A stretch of 64,000 nt of DNA from Sinorhizobium fredii (GCF_002944405.1 NZ_CP024307.1:3453001-3517000), one strand, 5' to 3'; counted from the stretch's first letter, positions 38,676 to 48,767 are shown. Notes: generated by a model not told the origin, from the letters alone. Program-made: numbers and translations.

Positions 38676-41600
38676 TCAGTCGAGGAAAGGCAGTATCACC
38701 AGGGCTTCCGGATCGAGATCGTGACTTTCGCAGATTTCTTGCGCCAAACGGAAATGACGTTCGGCCTCGGCGAGCTCGCCTTCATCCAGGCAAAGTGTCG
38801 CCAAGCCATCATAGCACGGAAACAGCACCTGCGCTTCGTCCGTTTCACCGGCAAGATCGAGCGCTTCGCCGTAGAGCCTGCGAGCCTCTGCTGGCCTGCC
38901 GTGGCACTGGAATATCTGCCCCAGCACCAGCAGCGAGACCGGCAGATGATCGCGCTGGTCGAGCGCCCGGTCGATCTCGATCGCCTTTTGCGCCGCCGGC
39001 ACCCCTTCGGCCGCGCAGCGGTCGGTAAAGGTGCAATGGGCGACTGCAAGATTGGCAAGGAGCCGCGCCTGGAAGCCGAGGTCGCCGATACGGCGGGCCA
39101 TGTCGAGGCCGCGCCGGCAGACGTCGATGGCGAGCTTCGGATCGACGATCGTGTAGAGCACGCCGAGGTTGGTATAGCCGCGGCAGGCCGCGTGCATCAG
39201 GGCCGCCGCTTCGGCCACCTTGACGCTCGTCTCCACCGCCTCGATCGCCTCTCGCGTGCGACCGCGCCGCGCGAGGGCCACCGCCTTTGTATTCAACGCC
39301 TCGGCGGTGACGAGGGCTACCTCGCGACTCGATTCGGCACCCATGTCGGGACCAAGCGCCTTGACCCTCTCCAAGGCTTCGTCCGCCCATTCTGACGCGC
39401 CGAGATAGTCGCCCATGCGAAAAGCCAGATGACCCCGCTCCTGCAGCAGCGACGCGCTTTCGATCGGTGCCTCGGCGCGCTCGAGCAGGCCGGCCGCTTC
39501 CGTGAAGCGCGCCTGCGCCCGATCGCGCTTGCCGGCCTCCCAGAGAAGATGGCCGAGCTTGCGGAGGATCCGCGCAGAGGCTACCGCATCCGCCGCGACG
39601 GGACGGGCATCGAGCAGTGCACGATAGTGCTCCTCCGCCTGGGCGCGCTCGCCGAGGGGGACCAGCAGATCGGCGAGCCGCTCGCGAGCGGCGAACCAGT
39701 CCGGCTCCTCTTCGCCAAGCGTGGCCAGCGCGGCCATCGCCTGCCGATAGAAGCGGATCGCGTCTTCGTTGGCATAAAGCTGGCTTGCGCGGTCTCCGGC
39801 CGCCATCAGGTAGCGAGCCCCCTTGGCCCGGTCGACCGACTGACCGTAGTGATGCCCGAGGACGGCCAGATCCTCGAAACGCTCGGGGCTTTCCCCGTGG
39901 CGGCGCTCCAGGGCATGGGCGATCGCCGCGTGAATCTCCGTTCGCCGCTTGACGAGGAGATTGTTGTAGACCACTTCGTGCAGCAAGGACTGCACGAAGC
40001 GAAAGCTTTGCGATGCCGGCGTCCCGCCCCCGGCACTCTCCTCGATGATTTCGGCGTCGCACAGCAACTCCAGTCCCGTCGCGACGTCGCCGGATTGCGG
40101 GGAGATGGCGGCGAGCAGCTCCGCGTCGAAGCGCGGGCCGATGACGGCGGCGCCATGGACGAGGCGGCGCACCTCCGGCGGCAGGCGGTCGATGCGCGCC
40201 AGCAGCATCGCCTCGATGCCAGCGGGAATGTCGACGCTTGCTTCGCCCGCGGCCACCTGCCACCGGGATCCGTCGCGCCGGAGGGTTCCAAGTTCGATGA
40301 GGCCGCGGACGATTTCCTCGATGAACAGCGGGTTGCCGCCGGCGCGCGCAAGAATTTGCCGGCGCAGGCCTTGAGGCAGGCAATTCTCTCCGAAGAACCC
40401 CGCAAGGAGCCGCTGTCCGTCGGCGGGAGAGAGCGATCCGAGACGCAATGCGGTTACGCTTGTGCGCCCCGGAGCCAAGCGCTCCGGGCCGGAATCGGGC
40501 CGCTGCGTGGTGATCAGCATCAAGGGGCGGCGATCGAGCCGGTCGAGCACGAAGCGCAACGCCTCTAGCGAAGCGGCATCCGCCCAATGCAGGTCCTCAA
40601 GCACGATGAGCAAGGGCGTCCGTTCGAGCCGCCGCTCGAACATGGTGCGGATGACCGAGAGGAGCTGGCGCCGGACCTGGTCGGGAGGAACGTGCTGCAG
40701 GGCGCCGTCCCGGTCCCCCATTCCGAGAATATGGAAGAGAAGCGGCATCGCCTCACCGAGTTCATCGGCGGTGAAGCCGATTTCGGCGAGACCGGAAGCC
40801 AGCCGCTCCTGCATTTCCTCCGCCGTGCCGCCGGCCGGTATGCCGTAGGCGCTGCCGAGCACGGCGGCGAGCATCCCGTAGGACGGCTCGCCGAGCGGAG
40901 AACAGGCCGCGCGCCTGACGACCACCTGCGCAAAGCGCGGGTCCTCGCCGATGGCGGCCAGGAAGTCGCCCACCAGACGCGACTTGCCAATGCCGGCTTC
41001 GCCGGTCAGGCGGACGACTTGCGCGGTACCGGCGCAGGCGAGCGCCAGGCAGTCGCGCATCCGGCCGATCTCCGCATTGCGTCCGATGAGCGGAGCGCTG
41101 AGACCGAGGGCGTCGAGACCCCTGGCCGGGCGCGGCGCCGCGAGCGCGCCGGTCAGGCGATGCACCTGAAGGCTGCCGGTTTTGCCGCGCAGCGCGACGG
41201 CGCCGAGCGTCTCATAGGCGAAGGCGTGCCGGGTAAGCCTGTGCGTCACCGGCCCGACCAGGATTTCGTCCGGCCCCGCCATCGTCTGCAGCCGCTGCGC
41301 CGTGTTCACCGTGTCGCCGGTGACCGAATAGGATTTCGCGTCGCGCGCCCCGAAGCCGCCGGTGACGACCGGGCCGGTGTTGACGCCGATATGCAGGCTG
41401 AGCGGCAGGCCGATGCGCCCATGCCAGCGCTCGCTCACCTGCGCGGTCCGCTCGAGCATTTCCAATGCGGCCCGAAGGGCCCTCTCCGGATCATCCTCAT
41501 GCGCCACCGGGGCGCCGAAGAGGGCAAGCAGCGCATCGCCGATGAACTTGTCGACGAAGCCGCCGAACGTCTCGACGGCACTCGTCAGCGCCTCGAAGAG

Positions 41601-41936
41601 CTCGTTCTGCAGCGCCTGCAGAACTTCCGGATCGATCTGCTCGCTGAGACCGGTGAAACCGCAGAGATCGGCGAACAGGACCGTGACGGTACGCCGGTCG
41701 GCGCCGATATCCGGTGAGGGTGCTGCAGGCGCCTGCGCGACGCCTACCGCCGGCGGCTTTGGAGCCGGTCTGACATCCGCCGGCGCTCCGAGCCGGGTGC
41801 CGCAGCGCGGGCAGAAGGCGAAATGCGGCGCGCAGAGATAGCCGCAAGCAGAGCACGAACTCTGCTGCTTGGCGCCGCATTTCGGGCAGAACGCGAAGCC
41901 GCTCTCTATCTCGCTACCGCATTCATGGCAGTTCAT
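38676..41936 (-). CDS. Zinc-ribbon / class III adenylate cyclase / AAA ATPase / TPR multidomain protein
   Basis: 1086 residues. Two zinc ribbons open the protein (CHECG...CPKCG and CSACG...CPRCG, residues 3-46). After a Pro/Ala linker comes a class III nucleotide cyclase domain (about 81-260): [22 protein letters not shown] with the metal Asp and [15 protein letters not shown] with the second. An STAND/AAA ATPase domain follows with P-loop [12 protein letters not shown] and Walker [20 protein letters not shown], then about 450 residues of TPR-like helical repeats. Likely cyclic-nucleotide synthesis gated by ATP and ligand binding. An in-frame upstream start is possible, but ATG 41936 begins the zinc ribbon. 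No membrane segment. Confidence 0.88.
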   Translation of the reverse strand: MNCHECGSEIESGFAFCPKCGAKQQSSCSACGYLCAPHFAFCPRCGTRLGAPADVRPAPKPPAVGVAQAPAAPSPDIGADRRTVTVLFADLCGFTGLSEQIDPEVLQALQNELFEALTSAVETFGGFVDKFIGDALLALFGAPVAHEDDPERALRAALEMLERTAQVSERWHGRIGLPLSLHIGVNTGPVVTGGFGARDAKSYSVTGDTVNTAQRLQTMAGPDEILVGPVTHRLTRHAFAYETLGAVALRGKTGSLQVHRLTGALAAPRPARGLDALGLSAPLIGRNAEIGRMRDCLALACAGTAQVVRLTGEAGIGKSRLVGDFLAAIGEDPRFAQVVVRRAACSPLGEPSYGMLAAVLGSAYGIPAGGTAEEMQERLASGLAEIGFTADELGEAMPLLFHILGMGDRDGALQHVPPDQVRRQLLSVIRTMFERRLERTPLLIVLEDLHWADAASLEALRFVLDRLDRRPLMLITTQRPDSGPERLAPGRTSVTALRLGSLSPADGQRLLAGFFGENCLPQGLRRQILARAGGNPLFIEEIVRGLIELGTLRRDGSRWQVAAGEASVDIPAGIEAMLLARIDRLPPEVRRLVHGAAVIGPRFDAELLAAISPQSGDVATGLELLCDAEIIEESAGGGTPASQSFRFVQSLLHEVVYNNLLVKRRTEIHAAIAHALERRHGESPERFEDLAVLGHHYGQSVDRAKGARYLMAAGDRASQLYANEDAIRFYRQAMAALATLGEEEPDWFAARERLADLLVPLGERAQAEEHYRALLDARPVAADAVASARILRKLGHLLWEAGKRDRAQARFTEAAGLLERAEAPIESASLLQERGHLAFRMGDYLGASEWADEALERVKALGPDMGAESSREVALVTAEALNTKAVALARRGRTREAIEAVETSVKVAEAAALMHAACRGYTNLGVLYTIVDPKLAIDVCRRGLDMARRIGDLGFQARLLANLAVAHCTFTDRCAAEGVPAAQKAIEIDRALDQRDHLPVSLLVLGQIFQCHGRPAEARRLYGEALDLAGETDEAQVLFPCYDGLATLCLDEGELAEAERHFRLAQEICESHDLDPEALVILPFLD

Positions 41937-42251
41937 CGCCGACGAACCTCGATACCCACCCGCCGCGAGACGTCCGCGGCACAGGTCGGAATGCCGAAAA
42001 CAATGGACTTGTTGACGTGGCTTGGCAAGCAATGCGCCTTGCAGGCGGAGGTGAAGCGGCAGGTCGGCAACCCTCAAGGAAACGCCGCCTCGAATGTGCG
42101 ACGAATGACCGGCGCGGCGCGGCGCTCATGCGGCGGAAATAATCTGACGCGAAAGATGACGCGCGCGCAAATTTGCGCTAGTACGCCTGCAAGGCGCTCC
42201 ATCATCGCCATTATATTCGCGTATCGATATTCGTCCGTGAAGGAACACGTC
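41937..42251. other. Intergenic region between divergent cyclase gene and ilvD
   Basis: 315 nt with the two divergent promoters. No leader-peptide attenuator, T-box or operator palindrome is obvious. CGCGTATCGATATTCG near 42218 is AT-richer and may be near the ilvD promoter. Confidence 0.4.
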
Positions 42252-44090
42252 ATGCCTGCCTATCGCTCCCGCACCACCACCCACGGCCGCAACATGGCCG
42301 GCGCTCGCGGCCTCTGGCGCGCGACGGGCATGAAGGACAGCGACTTCGGCAAGCCGATTATTGCGGTGGTGAACTCCTTCACCCAGTTTGTGCCCGGCCA
42401 CGTGCATCTGAAGGATCTCGGGCAGCTCGTCGCCCGTGAGATCGAGGCGGCCGGCGGCGTCGCCAAGGAATTCAACACGATCGCGGTCGATGACGGCATC
42501 GCCATGGGCCATGACGGCATGCTCTATTCGCTGCCGTCGCGCGAGATCATCGCCGACAGCGTCGAATACATGGTCAACGCCCATTGCGCCGACGCCATGG
42601 TCTGCATCTCCAACTGCGACAAGATCACGCCCGGCATGCTGATGGCAGCCTTGCGCCTCAACATTCCGGCCGTTTTCGTCTCCGGCGGGCCGATGGAAGC
42701 CGGCAAGGTCGTGCTGCACGGCAGGAAGCACGCGCTCGACCTCGTCGACGCCATGGTCGCTGCCGCCGACGACAGCGTCTCCGACGAGGACGTCAAGGTC
42801 ATCGAGCGTTCCGCCTGTCCGACCTGCGGCTCCTGCTCCGGCATGTTCACCGCCAACTCGATGAACTGTCTGACCGAAGCGCTCGGCCTGTCGCTGCCCG
42901 GCAACGGCTCGACGCTCGCGACCCATGCCGACCGCAAGCGCCTCTTCGTCGAGGCCGGTCATCTCGTCGTCGACCTGGCGCGCCGCTATTACGAGCAGGA
43001 GGACGAGCGCGTGCTGCCGCGCTCGGTCGCCAGCAAGAAGGCCTTCGAAAACGCCATGGCGCTCGACATCGCCATGGGCGGCTCGACCAACACCGTGCTG
43101 CACATCCTCGCCGCCGCCCACGAGGGCGAGGTCGACTTCACCATGGGCGACATCGACCGGCTGTCGCGCAAGGTTCCCTGCCTGTCGAAGGTCGCGCCGG
43201 CGAAGAGCGACGTCCACATGGAAGACGTGCACCGCGCCGGCGGCATCATGTCGATCCTCGGCGAACTGGAAAAAGGCGGCCTCATCAACCGCGATTGCCC
43301 GACCGTGCACAGCGAGACGATCGGCGACGCGATCGATCGCTGGGACATTACCCGCACATCGAGCGAGACTGTCCGCAACTTCTTCCGCGCCGCTCCGGGC
43401 GGCATCCCGACGCAGGTTGCCTTCAGCCAGGAGGCGCGCTGGGACGACCTCGACACCGACCGGGAAAAGGGCGTCATCCGTTCGGTCGAACATCCCTTCT
43501 CCAAGGACGGCGGCCTCGCGGTCTTGAAGGGCAACATCGCGCTTGACGGCTGCATCGTGAAGACGGCCGGCGTTGACGAGAGCATCCTCAAATTCTCCGG
43601 CCCGGCCCGCGTCTTCGAGAGCCAGGATGCCTCCGTCAAGGCGATCCTCGGCAACGAGATCAAGGCCGGCGACGTGGTCGTCATCCGCTACGAGGGGCCG
43701 AAGGGCGGCCCCGGCATGCAGGAGATGCTCTATCCGACGAGCTATCTGAAGTCGAAGGGCCTCGGCAAGGCTTGCGCGCTGATCACCGACGGCCGCTTCT
43801 CCGGCGGCACCTCCGGGCTGTCGATCGGCCATGTCTCGCCCGAGGCGGCCAATGGTGGCACGATCGGGCTCGTCCGCGAGGGCGACATGATCGATATCGA
43901 CATCCCGAACCGCACCATCAGCCTGAGGGTGGACGAAGCCGAGCTTGCCAGGCGCCGCGCCGAGCAGGACGCAAAAGGCTGGGAGCCGGCCGAGCCGCGC
44001 AAGCGCAAGGTGACGACTGCGCTCAAGGCCTATGCCGCCTTCGCGACCTCCGCCGACCGCGGCGCGGTGCGGGATCTCGGCGACCGCTAA
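42252..44090 (+). CDS. ilvD: Dihydroxy-acid dehydratase
   Basis: 612 residues. It dehydrates 2,3-dihydroxy-isovalerate and 2,3-dihydroxy-3-methylvalerate to the 2-keto acids in valine and isoleucine synthesis. Iron-sulphur cysteines Cys122 (NCDKITPGM), Cys195 ([19 protein letters not shown]) and a preceding acidic/Lys site ([11 protein letters not shown]) are all present; C-terminal [22 protein letters not shown] is diagnostic. ATG 42252 with AAGGA upstream gives the standard length; the open frame extends further but without homology. Core metabolic gene that marks the far side of the accessory region. Confidence 0.97.
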   Translation: MPAYRSRTTTHGRNMAGARGLWRATGMKDSDFGKPIIAVVNSFTQFVPGHVHLKDLGQLVAREIEAAGGVAKEFNTIAVDDGIAMGHDGMLYSLPSREIIADSVEYMVNAHCADAMVCISNCDKITPGMLMAALRLNIPAVFVSGGPMEAGKVVLHGRKHALDLVDAMVAAADDSVSDEDVKVIERSACPTCGSCSGMFTANSMNCLTEALGLSLPGNGSTLATHADRKRLFVEAGHLVVDLARRYYEQEDERVLPRSVASKKAFENAMALDIAMGGSTNTVLHILAAAHEGEVDFTMGDIDRLSRKVPCLSKVAPAKSDVHMEDVHRAGGIMSILGELEKGGLINRDCPTVHSETIGDAIDRWDITRTSSETVRNFFRAAPGGIPTQVAFSQEARWDDLDTDREKGVIRSVEHPFSKDGGLAVLKGNIALDGCIVKTAGVDESILKFSGPARVFESQDASVKAILGNEIKAGDVVVIRYEGPKGGPGMQEMLYPTSYLKSKGLGKACALITDGRFSGGTSGLSIGHVSPEAANGGTIGLVREGDMIDIDIPNRTISLRVDEAELARRRAEQDAKGWEPAEPRKRKVTTALKAYAAFATSADRGAVRDLGDR

Positions 44091-44201
44091 GCCAAACCGC
44101 GTCAGCTCAAAGTGGTGCCCCGGACCGGGTGAGCGTCATCCGCTCCGGAGCCTCGATTGCAACACTGATCGAACCATGTTGTCTGTGCAGGGGCTGAAAT
44201 C

Positions 44202-44777
44202 ATGGCGAAGAAGGTCTATTTGGCCGGACCTGAAGTCTTCCTTCCGAACGCGCGCCAAATGCTCGACCGCAAGGCGTCTCTGACGCGTGCCGCCGGACTG
44301 ATACCGCTTTCGCCGGGTGACCTTGAGATCCCTCCGACCAATTCAAAACGGGAACGGGCGGCAGCGATCAGCGCCGTGGATGAACGGATGATGCTCGAAG
44401 CAGACGCGATCATCGCCAATCTGACGCCCTTTCGCGGGATTGCCGCCGATACCGGCACCACCTTCGAGCTTGGTTTCATGTGCGCGCTCGGCAAGCCGGT
44501 CTTCGCCTATACGAATGTGGCGCGCGACCACGCCGCCCGTGTTGTCGAACACTTCAAGGGAGCTGTGCAGCCGGATCCCGCCGGTCAATTGCGCGATCCG
44601 GGCGGGCTGTCGGTCGAGGATTTCGGCCTGATTGACAACCTCATGCTGCATGCGGGCATCGAGCGCCGCGGCGGCGTCGTCATTGTCGGCGACGCCCGGC
44701 CCGATGCGATCTACACCGATCTCGCCGCTTTCGAGACATGTCTCGACGCCGCAGTCAGCAAGCTCAGCTGTCGCTGA
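44202..44777 (+). CDS. Nucleoside 2-deoxyribosyltransferase family protein
   Basis: 191 residues: KKVYLAGPEVFLPNARQM at the start, IPPTNSKRERAAAISAVDERMMLEADAIIANLTPFRGIAADTGTTFELGFMCALGKPVFAYTN. The DERMM-x-AD-IIANLTPFRG and D-GTTFE-LGFM-ALGKPV blocks define the family, whose conserved Glu (TTFELG) is the nucleophile. Family reaction: transfer of 2'-deoxyribose between bases; many members instead hydrolyse modified deoxynucleoside monophosphates, so the substrate is open. Monocistronic, convergent with the GFA gene, 3 nt apart. Confidence 0.88.
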   Translation: MAKKVYLAGPEVFLPNARQMLDRKASLTRAAGLIPLSPGDLEIPPTNSKRERAAAISAVDERMMLEADAIIANLTPFRGIAADTGTTFELGFMCALGKPVFAYTNVARDHAARVVEHFKGAVQPDPAGQLRDPGGLSVEDFGLIDNLMLHAGIERRGGVVIVGDARPDAIYTDLAAFETCLDAAVSKLSCR

Positions 44778-44780
44778 TGT

Positions 44781-45185
44781 TCAAAGGTGCCGCGTCTCGG
44801 CCGGCACATTCCACCAGTTGTCGTGCAGCCCGTCCATATACTGGATCGGCAGGGCGGCAAGCACCGCCGGATCGATATCGTCGAGGCAGGCAACGTTGAT
44901 GGAGACGAAGGCGCCGCCGAGCTCTTCGACATTTCCCGTGCCGTAGGGCGACACGCCGCAAGTCGGGCAGAAGCGATGATGGCCGCTCATCGTGTTGAAC
45001 TGATAGTCGCCACTGCTTGCTTCTTCGCAGAGCAGCCGGAAGTCCTCCGGCTTCACCAGCGTGCCCCAATAGCGCGTCTTCGAGCAATAGGAGCAATTGC
45101 ACCGGCTGGTGCCGGCCTCGAGATCGGCATCGACTTCATAGCGGATACGTCCGCAGTGGCAGCTGCCCTTGTAGGTCATCTTCAT
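44781..45185 (-). CDS. GFA family (glutathione-dependent formaldehyde-activating enzyme-like, CENP-V/Mss4 fold)
   Basis: 134 residues. Zinc-binding cysteines: Cys9 and Cys11 (GSCHCGRIRYEV), Cys29, Cys31 and Cys34 (SRCNCSYCSKTRYWGT), then FCPTCGVSPYG. The pattern CxC...CxCxxC...CxxC is the GFA signature. ATG 45185 follows GGGAGGA. Most single-domain GFA proteins have no demonstrated formaldehyde chemistry. It is divergent from a MarR gene; two TGACAA-N4-TTGTCA palindromes lie between them, so the regulator probably controls both. Confidence 0.85.
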   Translation of the reverse strand: MKMTYKGSCHCGRIRYEVDADLEAGTSRCNCSYCSKTRYWGTLVKPEDFRLLCEEASSGDYQFNTMSGHHRFCPTCGVSPYGTGNVEELGGAFVSINVACLDDIDPAVLAALPIQYMDGLHDNWWNVPAETRHL

Positions 45186-45226
45186 CCCGTTCCTCCCGGC
45201 GCTCTCTTGCCAATCATCAACCAATA

Positions 45227-45242
45227 TGACAACTTATTGTCA
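45227..45242. promoter_or_regulatory. MarR-type operator 1
   Basis: TGACAA-CTTA-TTGTCA, a perfect 6-4-6 palindrome in the GFA/MarR divergent region. Its twin is at 45261-45276; starts are 34 bp apart, a little over three helical turns. Confidence 0.75.
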
Positions 45243-45260
45243 AAGTACATCTATCGCAAA

Positions 45261-45276
45261 TGACAATATGTTGTCA
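45261..45276. promoter_or_regulatory. MarR-type operator 2, abutting the marR start codon
   Basis: TGACAA-TATG-TTGTCA, same arms as operator 1, ending 2 nt before the ATG of the MarR gene, where binding would block translation-initiation-proximal transcription. The two sites show the same core with different spacer. Confidence 0.75.
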
Positions 45277-45278
45277 AC

Positions 45279-45740
45279 ATGAATCAGCCCTCACGGACTC
45301 CCTCCGGCGACGCCTTCGCCGAGTTCGCCATCTCGGTCCTGCGCCTTGCCGGACACTTGACCTCGGAAGGAGATAGGCTGGCGCAGCCATCCGGCCAGAC
45401 CAGCGCCCGCTGGCAGGTCTTGGCTGCGGCAAGGCATTCGACGTTGTCGGTGGCAGAGGCGGCCCGCGCCCTCGGACTGGCGCGGCAGGGCGTGCAACGC
45501 ATCGCCGATATTCTCGAAGCCGAGGGCCTATTGGCCTACCGGCAGAATCCGGCACATCAGCGCGCCAAGCTGATGACGCTCACGCCCGGCGGGGAAGCGG
45601 CGCTCGCAGAGATCACGGCAAGGCAGGCCGTCTGGGCGAACGCGCTTGGCGCTGAGATGGGAGAGGAGAGGCTGCGGCAGGCGACGGCGCTGATCGCCGA
45701 ACTCGCCGCGCTGCTCGGAGAGCGTCGCGCGCCGACCTGA
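45279..45740 (+). CDS. MarR-family transcriptional regulator
   Basis: 153 residues, winged helix-turn-helix: SARWQVLAAARHSTLSVAEAARALGLARQGVQRIADILEAEGLLAYRQNPAHQRAKLMTLTPGGEAAL. Helix-turn-helix SVAEAARALGLARQGVQRIADIL and the wing RxxxPxHxRAKLMxLT are typical. Divergent from the GFA gene with two identical-core palindromes between them, so autorepression and GFA control are likely. Effector unknown. It converges with another MarR gene so tightly that the stop codons abut (45740/45741). Confidence 0.9.
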   Translation: MNQPSRTPSGDAFAEFAISVLRLAGHLTSEGDRLAQPSGQTSARWQVLAAARHSTLSVAEAARALGLARQGVQRIADILEAEGLLAYRQNPAHQRAKLMTLTPGGEAALAEITARQAVWANALGAEMGEERLRQATALIAELAALLGERRAPT

Positions 45741-46211
45741 TCACGCGCCGCATATCGCCGGCGTTTCCGTGAGAGCGAGGAGGTCGGTCCGCAGCCGGTC
45801 GGGACCTACGTCGCCGAGTTGCGCATCGACCGCAGCATGCGTGCGCTGCCAGATCGGGACGGCTTCCGCCAGCAGCCGCTCTCCCGCTTCCGTCAATCGC
45901 AGGCGGCGCAGCCGTCTGTCATCGGGATCGACGAAGGTCTCGACGAGACCGCGGCGCTCGAGCGGTTTCAGCGCTGCCGTCAGCGTCGTGCGGTCCATCG
46001 CCAGAAGCGACGCGACCGCGCTCATGCTTGGCGGTTCCGGCCTGTTGAGCGACATCATCAGCGAGAACTGCCCATTGGTGATGTCGAGCGGCCTCAGCGC
46101 CTCGTCGAAACGGCGGGCGAGGGCCCGGGCGGCACGCTGGACATGCAGGCACAGACAGCTGTCCCTGACGACGATCGTGGTCGAGAAGGGGATGAGCGGC
46201 AGCTTTGACAT
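45741..46211 (-). CDS. MarR-family transcriptional regulator
   Basis: 156 residues: CLCLHVQRAARALARRFDEALRPLDITNGQFSLMMSLNRPEPPSMSAVASLLAMDRTTLTAALKPLERRGLVETFVDPDDRRLRRLRLTEAGERLL. Clear MarR winged helix with DDRRLRRL wing. Cys19/Cys21 (DSCLCLH) in the N-terminal dimer region could be a redox sensor, as in OhrR-like proteins; that is inference. Divergent from DUF1579/VOC genes; a 12-bp palindrome is 12 nt upstream of its start. Confidence 0.88.
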   Translation of the reverse strand: MSKLPLIPFSTTIVVRDSCLCLHVQRAARALARRFDEALRPLDITNGQFSLMMSLNRPEPPSMSAVASLLAMDRTTLTAALKPLERRGLVETFVDPDDRRLRRLRLTEAGERLLAEAVPIWQRTHAAVDAQLGDVGPDRLRTDLLALTETPAICGA

Positions 46212-46222
46212 GCTCGACTAAT

Positions 46223-46234
46223 GTTGATATCAAC
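46223..46234. promoter_or_regulatory. Candidate operator of the minus-strand MarR gene
   Basis: GTTGATATCAAC, a perfect 12-bp palindrome 12 nt upstream of the marR start in the divergent region. GTTGATATCAAC-type sites are typical for one MarR subgroup. It probably gives autoregulation and may control DUF1579/VOC, whose first start codon is about 240 nt away. Confidence 0.6.
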
Positions 46235-46471
46235 CTAAATAGTCAAGCAAAAATGGCGATGCATCCACCGTTCGACGTTCTCACCCATGAGAATTCGAGC
46301 ACGGAATTCGTTCGCCACTGCGACCTGTATGACGATTGACTGTGACCGCACGCCTGCCTGCCGCGGTCGAATGGACTTAAGGGCCGTCGGCCCTATCTGA
46401 CGCTCTGTGCCGCGTAGCATCGAGGCGCGGCAGACCACGGCGATGCAATCGAAAAAACCAAGGAGGAGAAC

Positions 46472-46945
46472 GTGAAAGCAGAGCCTCAGGAAGAACACCG
46501 ATGGCTGGAACAGCTGCTTGGTGAATGGACGGTCACGTCGGAAGAGTCGATGGGAAGCGGCGGGTCGAGTGAGCCATGGGTCGAGAATGTCCGTTCGATG
46601 CAGGGACTCTGGGTCGTTTGCGAAGGGCAAGGCACCATGCCCGACGGAAGTTCCGGCCAGACCCTGATGACGCTGGGCTTCAATCCGCTGACCGGCCGCT
46701 ATCTCGGCACGTGGGTCGGCTCGATGATGACGCATATGTGGGTCTATGACGGCGAGATCGAAGACGACGGCAAGACGCTCGCTCTGAATTGCGAGGGCCC
46801 GGACTTTGAGAACCCAGGCAAGTCCGCCAGATACCAGGACAGAATAACGCTGATCGACGCCAACCGCAGGGTGCTGACGGCCCGCGTCCAGGCGGCAGAC
46901 GGAGACTGGAAGGAACTGATGAGGGCGGAGTATCGCCGCCGATAG
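46472..46945 (+). CDS. DUF1579 family protein
   Basis: 157 residues: HRWLEQLLGEWTVTSEESM, MQGLWVVCEGQGTMPDG, LMTLGFNPLTGRYLGTWVGSMMTHMWVYDGEIEDDGKTLALNCEGPDF and YQDRITLIDANRRVLTARVQAADGDWKELMRAEYRRR are the DUF1579 pattern, a calycin-like barrel family of unknown function. Begins at GTG 46472 with AAGGAGGA upstream, an ideal ribosome site. No signal peptide. Followed 56 nt later by a VOC gene; the two families often occur together, perhaps in detoxification (inference). Confidence 0.83.
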   Translation: MKAEPQEEHRWLEQLLGEWTVTSEESMGSGGSSEPWVENVRSMQGLWVVCEGQGTMPDGSSGQTLMTLGFNPLTGRYLGTWVGSMMTHMWVYDGEIEDDGKTLALNCEGPDFENPGKSARYQDRITLIDANRRVLTARVQAADGDWKELMRAEYRRR

Positions 46946-47001
46946 CTGGAGCCATGGCGATCGCTGCGTCGCCTGCATAGACCCAAACCGGAGGATCGAC
47001 A

Positions 47002-47766
47002 ATGCACGGGAAATTCATCTGGTACGAGCTGATGACGACGGACACGAAGGCCGCGGAAGCCTTCTATAAGAGCGTTGTCGGCTGGTCCGCCCGCGACGCG
47101 GGGATGCCGGACATGAACTACACGCTTTTTTCCAAGGGCGAGCACCAGATCGCCGGCCTGATGACCATGCCCGACGGTGCGCTCGAGATGAAGGTGCCGC
47201 CGGCCTGGCTCGGCTATGTGGCAGTCGATGATGTCGACGCGACCGCCGACAAGCTCGCCGCCGCCGGCGGTACCGTCCACCGCGCGCCGGACGACATTCC
47301 CGGCGTCGGCCGCTTCGCGATCGTCACCGATCCGCATGGCGCTGCCTTCGCGCTGTTCAAGGGCGATGGCGAACCGCCGCCGGCCATGGACCAGATGGGA
47401 GCCGGCAACGTCGGCTGGCATGAATTGATGGCGGGCGACCTCGACACCGCCTTCGACTTCTATTCGAAGCTGTTCGGCTGGACGAAGGACCAGACGATGG
47501 ACATGGGCGAAATGGGCGTCTACCAGATCTTCGCCTTCAACGGCCGGCCGATCGGCGGCATGATGACCAAGCCGAAGGAAATCCCCGCGCCACCCTACTG
47601 GCTCTATTATTTCAACGTCGAGGCGCTCGATGCGGCGATCGATCGGGTCACGTCCGGCGGCGGCAAGATCATTCAGGATCCGATGGAGGTGCCTGGCGGC
47701 GCCTGGATCGTGCAGGGCGCCGACCCGCAGGGCGCAGTTTTCGCGCTTGTCGCACCGAAGCGCTGA
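47002..47766 (+). CDS. VOC (glyoxalase/bleomycin resistance) family protein, two domains
   Basis: 254 residues with two VOC repeats. Repeat 1: GKFIWYELMTTDTKAAEAFYKSVVGWSARDAG...FVTDPHGAAFALFKGDG; repeat 2: NVGWHELMAGDLDTAFDFYSKLFGWTKDQTMDMGEMGVYQIFAFNGRPIGGMM...GADPQGAVFALV. Motifs fit the CFP-32/PhnB-like hydroxylase group named in databases without firm function. Metal-binding His/Glu are not consistently present, so activity is open. Probably co-transcribed with DUF1579; ends at a strong terminator. Confidence 0.85.
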   Translation: MHGKFIWYELMTTDTKAAEAFYKSVVGWSARDAGMPDMNYTLFSKGEHQIAGLMTMPDGALEMKVPPAWLGYVAVDDVDATADKLAAAGGTVHRAPDDIPGVGRFAIVTDPHGAAFALFKGDGEPPPAMDQMGAGNVGWHELMAGDLDTAFDFYSKLFGWTKDQTMDMGEMGVYQIFAFNGRPIGGMMTKPKEIPAPPYWLYYFNVEALDAAIDRVTSGGGKIIQDPMEVPGGAWIVQGADPQGAVFALVAPKR

Positions 47767-47787
47767 CGCAAGCGCCAATCAATAAAT

Positions 47788-47815
47788 GGCTCGCGGTCCC
47801 CGCGGGCCTTCTTCT
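47788..47815 (+). terminator. Terminator after the VOC gene
   Basis: 9-bp stem GGCTCGCGG / CCGCGGGCC (one U-G) with a 3-nt loop, then TTCTTCT. Convergent with the LysR gene end. Confidence 0.75.
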
Positions 47816-48767
47816 ATCCCGACACACCCAACCGCTGCCGATCGAGCTCGTCGGGCAGCATCGGCGTCACGCGGGCATGGCTCGCAAGAAAGTCGAGAAC
47901 CGCACGCACACGGGAGGGGAGAGCCCCGCCCTGCCCCAGGAAAACCGCATGGATCTCTTCGAGGTCGCCCGGGTTCAAGTCCTCGAGCACCGGCAGCAGC
48001 CGGCCGGCACGCATGTCTTCGCGCACGGTGAACTCGGCAAGCCGGGCCAGCCCGGCGCCGGCAAGGGCGAGGTGCCGCAAGCCCTCGCCGTCGCTGACCT
48101 GCACCGCTCCCGAAGCGGGCAGCACGATCGTCTCGCCTGCCTGCCGGAGAGGCCAGCCGTCGACCGCGCGGGCATAGCAGAAGCCGAGCCGGTCATGGGC
48201 CCGCAGTTCATCCAGACTTGAGGGCATGCCGTTGCGCGCGAGATAGGACGGGGCTGAAACGATCACCATCCGCGTCGCGCCGAGCTTGCGGGCGATCAGT
48301 GTCGAGCTCTTGAGCGGCCCCGCCCGGACCGCCACATCGGCGCGCGCCTCCATCAGGTCGACCACCGCATCGGTCTGAACGATATCGAGGGTGACCGCCG
48401 GAAATCGCTCGCGGAACTTTGGCACCAGCGGCATCAGGACATGCGTGCCGAACGAGGCGTTGACGTTCAGCCGCACCCTGCCGGTCGGGCTTTCGCCGGC
48501 CGAAGCGCAGCGTTCCGCCTCGTCGATGTCGGAAAGTATCCGCGTCGTGCGCTCGTAGAAGGCATGGCCTTCCGGCGTAAGCTGGAGCTTACGCGTCGAA
48601 CGGTTGACGAGCCGGACTCCGAGCCTTTCTTCGAGGCGCAGCACGAGCTTACTGACGGCGGACGGCGTCATGCGGAAGTGGCGGGCGGCGGAGGAGAAAC
48701 CGCCGAGCTCCACCGCTTTCGCGAAGACTTCCATCTCACCCGAGCGGTTGACCGAGGGTCGTGACAT
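47814..48767 (-). CDS. LysR-family transcriptional regulator
   Basis: 317 residues. N-terminal winged helix: EMEVFAKAVELGGFSSAARHFRMTPSAVSKLVLRLEERLGVRLVNRSTRKLQLTPEGHAFYERTTRIL is diagnostic. The effector domain follows (GRVRLNVNASFGTHVLMPLVPKFRERFPAVTLDIVQTDAVVDLMEARADVAVRAGPL). CrgA/PecT-type member. Divergent from the aldo-keto reductase gene, which it most likely regulates. Effector unknown. Confidence 0.92.
   Translation of the reverse strand: MSRPSVNRSGEMEVFAKAVELGGFSSAARHFRMTPSAVSKLVLRLEERLGVRLVNRSTRKLQLTPEGHAFYERTTRILSDIDEAERCASAGESPTGRVRLNVNASFGTHVLMPLVPKFRERFPAVTLDIVQTDAVVDLMEARADVAVRAGPLKSSTLIARKLGATRMVIVSAPSYLARNGMPSSLDELRAHDRLGFCYARAVDGWPLRQAGETIVLPASGAVQVSDGEGLRHLALAGAGLARLAEFTVREDMRAGRLLPVLEDLNPGDLEEIHAVFLGQGGALPSRVRAVLDFLASHARVTPMLPDELDRQRLGVSG

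Noticed and set aside
38202..39395. Plus-strand open frame across peroxiredoxin and cyclase ends
   Set aside because: It crosses two well-supported minus-strand genes; composition is typical of antisense shadows.
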